This document shows positions 6,991-8,248 of a DNA stretch of 8,248 bases, piece after piece. The stretch is from positions 1 to 8,248 of the forward strand of contig CAIWCQ010000296.1 in assembly GCA_903911165.1 (NCBI GenBank). The letters run 5' to 3'. Each line of letters starts with the position of its first letter. Position 1 is the first letter of the stretch. The notes under the pieces are model-generated. The model worked only from the letters and a program-made list of their open reading frames with translations, had not been told where the DNA came from and made no database searches. Position numbers and translations under genes: made by a program. Source of the DNA: an uncultured Actinomycetes bacterium. Its GTDB lineage: Bacteria; Actinomycetota; Actinomycetes; Mycobacteriales; Mycobacteriaceae.

Positions 6991-6996
6991 AATCTA
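6991..6996 (-). promoter_or_regulatory. -10 element for the downstream lipoprotein gene
   Basis: The minus strand reads TAGATT, then GACGGC, G and ATG. Standard spacing puts +1 at 6984 or 6983, at the start codon. It lies within the 28-base gap after the upstream lipoprotein gene, so this gene may have its own promoter as well as readthrough. No clear -35. Confidence 0.5.
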
Positions 6997-7011
6997 CCCA
7001 CACCGGCCCGC

Positions 7012-7659
7012 TCAGTCGCGCAACGCGGTCACCGTGGTGGCCAGTAATTCGGCGACGAATTCCGGGCCGAGCGGAGGGTGCGGCGAACCCGGGTCGGTGA
7101 CAACCGTGACGAGCGCCGCGTGATGATCCAGGTACGCGACAGCGGTCATGACGTCCGAATTGGTCTCGGCGCCGGATTCGACAACGGTGCGGGTGCGGGC
7201 CTGCCACGCAACGGTGTCCGCTCCGCTGACGGTGGGGGCGCCGGTCCGCCGGACTTCAGCTCTAGTGTGAACGAAAAGCATTGCCCACGAACCGCATTGA
7301 TCCAACAACTCAGGTTCCGGCGTGGCTGCGGTGATCACCGCAACATAGACGGTGCCACCCGGACCGGATGCCGATAGACCGCGCGCACCGCGATCCGTCG
7401 GTGCGGGATCAGCCAATTGGGCGCACTGCGGCGGGTCGGCCGTCCAGCCCGTTCCGAAACCCCACAGCGACACCGCGCTGAGTGGCCCGCGCAATTCAGC
7501 CACCTCGTAGCCGAGTGGCAATGCCGACCGAACCCTGATCACATTGCCGGAGTGGATGGCGCGTGGCGCGCCTGAGGCATCGAGTGGCGGCGGGGGCGGC
7601 GAGGATCCGCAGGCGGCCAGGCCAAGTGCCACCACCAGACCCACCACCCGTCGGCGCAC
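7012..7659 (-). CDS. Putative secreted lipoprotein, DUF5642-like (upstream paralogue)
   Basis: The 215-residue protein starts at a GTG (7657-7659) with a basic n-region (MRRR), a hydrophobic core and a lipobox LAAC with Cys17. A proline-rich linker (GSSPPPPPLDASGAP) follows the lipidated cysteine and could be an O-mannosylation site for Pmt (inference). Two mature cysteines, Cys79 in DPPQCAQL and Cys122 in LLDQCGSW, probably pair. Its order of motifs mirrors the next gene: an IR/VR...G-(Y/F) opening, a P-x-x-C motif, a Gly-rich turn before a V-x-V-A-V-type strand, the second Cys, a TVV motif and a closing amphipathic helix. The two therefore look like diverged tandem duplicates of one family, tentatively DUF5642. 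Function unknown. A TACGAA hexamer six bases before the GTG, preceded by TGA (extended -10 type), supports a leaderless start; there is no Shine-Dalgarno. Confidence 0.82.
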   Translation of the reverse strand: MRRRVVGLVVALGLAACGSSPPPPPLDASGAPRAIHSGNVIRVRSALPLGYEVAELRGPLSAVSLWGFGTGWTADPPQCAQLADPAPTDRGARGLSASGPGGTVYVAVITAATPEPELLDQCGSWAMLFVHTRAEVRRTGAPTVSGADTVAWQARTRTVVESGAETNSDVMTAVAYLDHHAALVTVVTDPGSPHPPLGPEFVAELLATTVTALRD

Positions 7660-7665
7660 GTCGAC

Positions 7666-7674
7666 TTCGTATCA
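7666..7674 (-). promoter_or_regulatory. Possible extended -10 for the upstream lipoprotein gene
   Basis: The minus strand reads TGA then TACGAA, six bases (GTCGAC) and the GTG start. TACGAA lacks the final T of the TANNNT consensus, but the TGN extension could compensate. Predicted +1 is 7659, the first base of the start codon. The rest of the 62-base gap to tspO shows no clear terminator. Confidence 0.4.
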
Positions 7675-7721
7675 CGACCCGGGGCCGACGGCGGGGAGAC
7701 AGCGCCGGAGGCCGGACACCT

Positions 7722-8198
7722 TCAGCGGTTGAGTCTCCAGATGTGGATGGCCATCACCGTGGCGAATCCGCACCACAGCGGGTAGGGCGCCAGCGCCGCA
7801 CCGAGCATAGGTTCGGCCACTGCGGCGCGTCGGGCGAGATCGGCGCTGCTGGCCGTCAGCACCGCCGCCGCGGCCGCCGCCGCGCCAGGCTTGCGCATGC
7901 CGAAGAAGATCCAACTCCACCCGGCGTTGAGGACGAGGTTGACACCGAGAGCGCCGATGTAGGCGCGCGCCTTGGCGTCGTCGCCGCCGGCTCGGAATCG
8001 GTTGATCGCCGCCGCCGAGGTGACCGCGATGTCGGTGTAGAGCGCTGTCCAGGGGATCGGGAACACCGCGTTCGGCGGCACATAGCGCGGCTTACGGATC
8101 TTGGCGTACCAGTCGTCAACGCCGCCGCCGCTGGCAACGCCGCCCGCAATGGCCGCACCCACCACGGCCAGAGACGTCCCGAGGATGGTCTTGCTCAT
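7722..8198 (-). CDS. tspO: TspO/MBR family membrane protein (tryptophan-rich sensory protein)
   Basis: TspO/MBR proteins are small five-helix membrane proteins that bind porphyrins or sterols and are linked to stress responses; the ligand here is unknown. The 158-residue length is typical. Family motifs are DDWYAKIRKPRYVPPN (28-43) with FPIPWTALY (46-54), LNAGWSWIFFG (90-100) in the third helix region, and LAPYPLWCGFATVMAIHIWRLN (136-157, given here in parts: PYPLWCGF and IHIWRLN) at the end. Two departures are seen: Tyr39 replaces the usual Trp after KP, and Met-Ala (149-150) replaces the Leu-Asn usual in the last helix. Residues 106-112 are a run of seven alanines in a GCC-repeat stretch. 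The ATG is the first base of a predicted leaderless mRNA, with TAGATT six bases upstream and no Shine-Dalgarno. It is the first of three minus-strand genes in a row; shared transcription with the lipoproteins is possible. Confidence 0.92.
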   Translation of the reverse strand: MSKTILGTSLAVVGAAIAGGVASGGGVDDWYAKIRKPRYVPPNAVFPIPWTALYTDIAVTSAAAINRFRAGGDDAKARAYIGALGVNLVLNAGWSWIFFGMRKPGAAAAAAAVLTASSADLARRAAVAEPMLGAALAPYPLWCGFATVMAIHIWRLNR

Positions 8199-8204
8199 AT
8201 TCCC

Positions 8205-8210
8205 AATCTA
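8205..8210 (-). promoter_or_regulatory. -10 element for tspO, leaderless spacing
   Basis: The minus strand reads TAGATT, then GGGAAT, then the ATG (8196-8198). With a six-base gap the predicted +1 is the A of the start codon. The hexamer is identical to the one before the downstream lipoprotein gene. No -35 match at the usual distance. Confidence 0.55.
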
Positions 8211-8248
8211 CCGCCGGGACGATCAACCCGCCGCGCGGACGACCTGCC

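Noticed and set aside
8223..8248. Minus-strand reading QVVRAAG then TGA, a possible 3' end of a gene upstream of tspO.
   Set aside because: Only eight codons are visible, the other frames are also open or ambiguous, and nothing identifies the protein. The edge sequence beyond 8248 would decide it.

Overview
The window looks like a chromosomal segment from a non-tuberculous mycobacterium. Coding DNA is GC-rich. The genes KsgA, TatD, MetG, PabB, RsmI and the actinobacterial protein O-mannosyltransferase Pmt occur in the order and relative orientation known from Mycobacterium tuberculosis (Rv1010, Rv1008, Rv1007c, Rv1005c, Rv1003, Rv1002c), read in reverse. This assignment rests on recognised protein motifs and remembered synteny; no database search was run.

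Layout, left to right. (1) The first codons of ksgA, reading left off the window. (2) A 132-base gap of about 49% GC that occupies the slot where rpfB sits in M. tuberculosis; it holds no rpfB and ends in a 23-bp tandem duplication of the tatD 3' end. (3) tatD (minus) and metG (plus) diverge from a tiny shared promoter, and pabB follows metG after 4 bases. (4) pabB converges on rsmI (minus) with a 34-base overlap of their 3' ends. (5) rsmI and pmt diverge from a second tiny shared promoter built like the first. (6) pmt converges on two minus-strand lipoprotein genes that look like tandem paralogues. (7) A TspO/MBR-family membrane protein gene, also minus strand, lies upstream of the lipoproteins. 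The last 38 bases hold nothing that can be named.

Functionally this is mostly housekeeping: translation (MetG charges tRNA-Met; KsgA and RsmI methylate 16S rRNA), folate synthesis (PabB), a metal-dependent nuclease (TatD), and the cell envelope (Pmt, two lipoproteins, TspO). I see no mobile element, CRISPR array, tRNA or rRNA, and no obviously new multi-gene system.

The most interesting signals are at the DNA level. Nearly every gene has a TANNNT-like -10 hexamer just upstream of its best start codon and no Shine-Dalgarno sequence, as expected for leaderless mRNAs. This also changes three likely start codons (tatD, rsmI, first lipoprotein). At both divergent pairs the two opposing -10 hexamers share their central TA, giving the same 10-bp A-N3-TA-N3-T element with the minus-strand start exactly 6 bases away. 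The missing rpfB and the tandem duplication next to its expected place are the other points worth checking.
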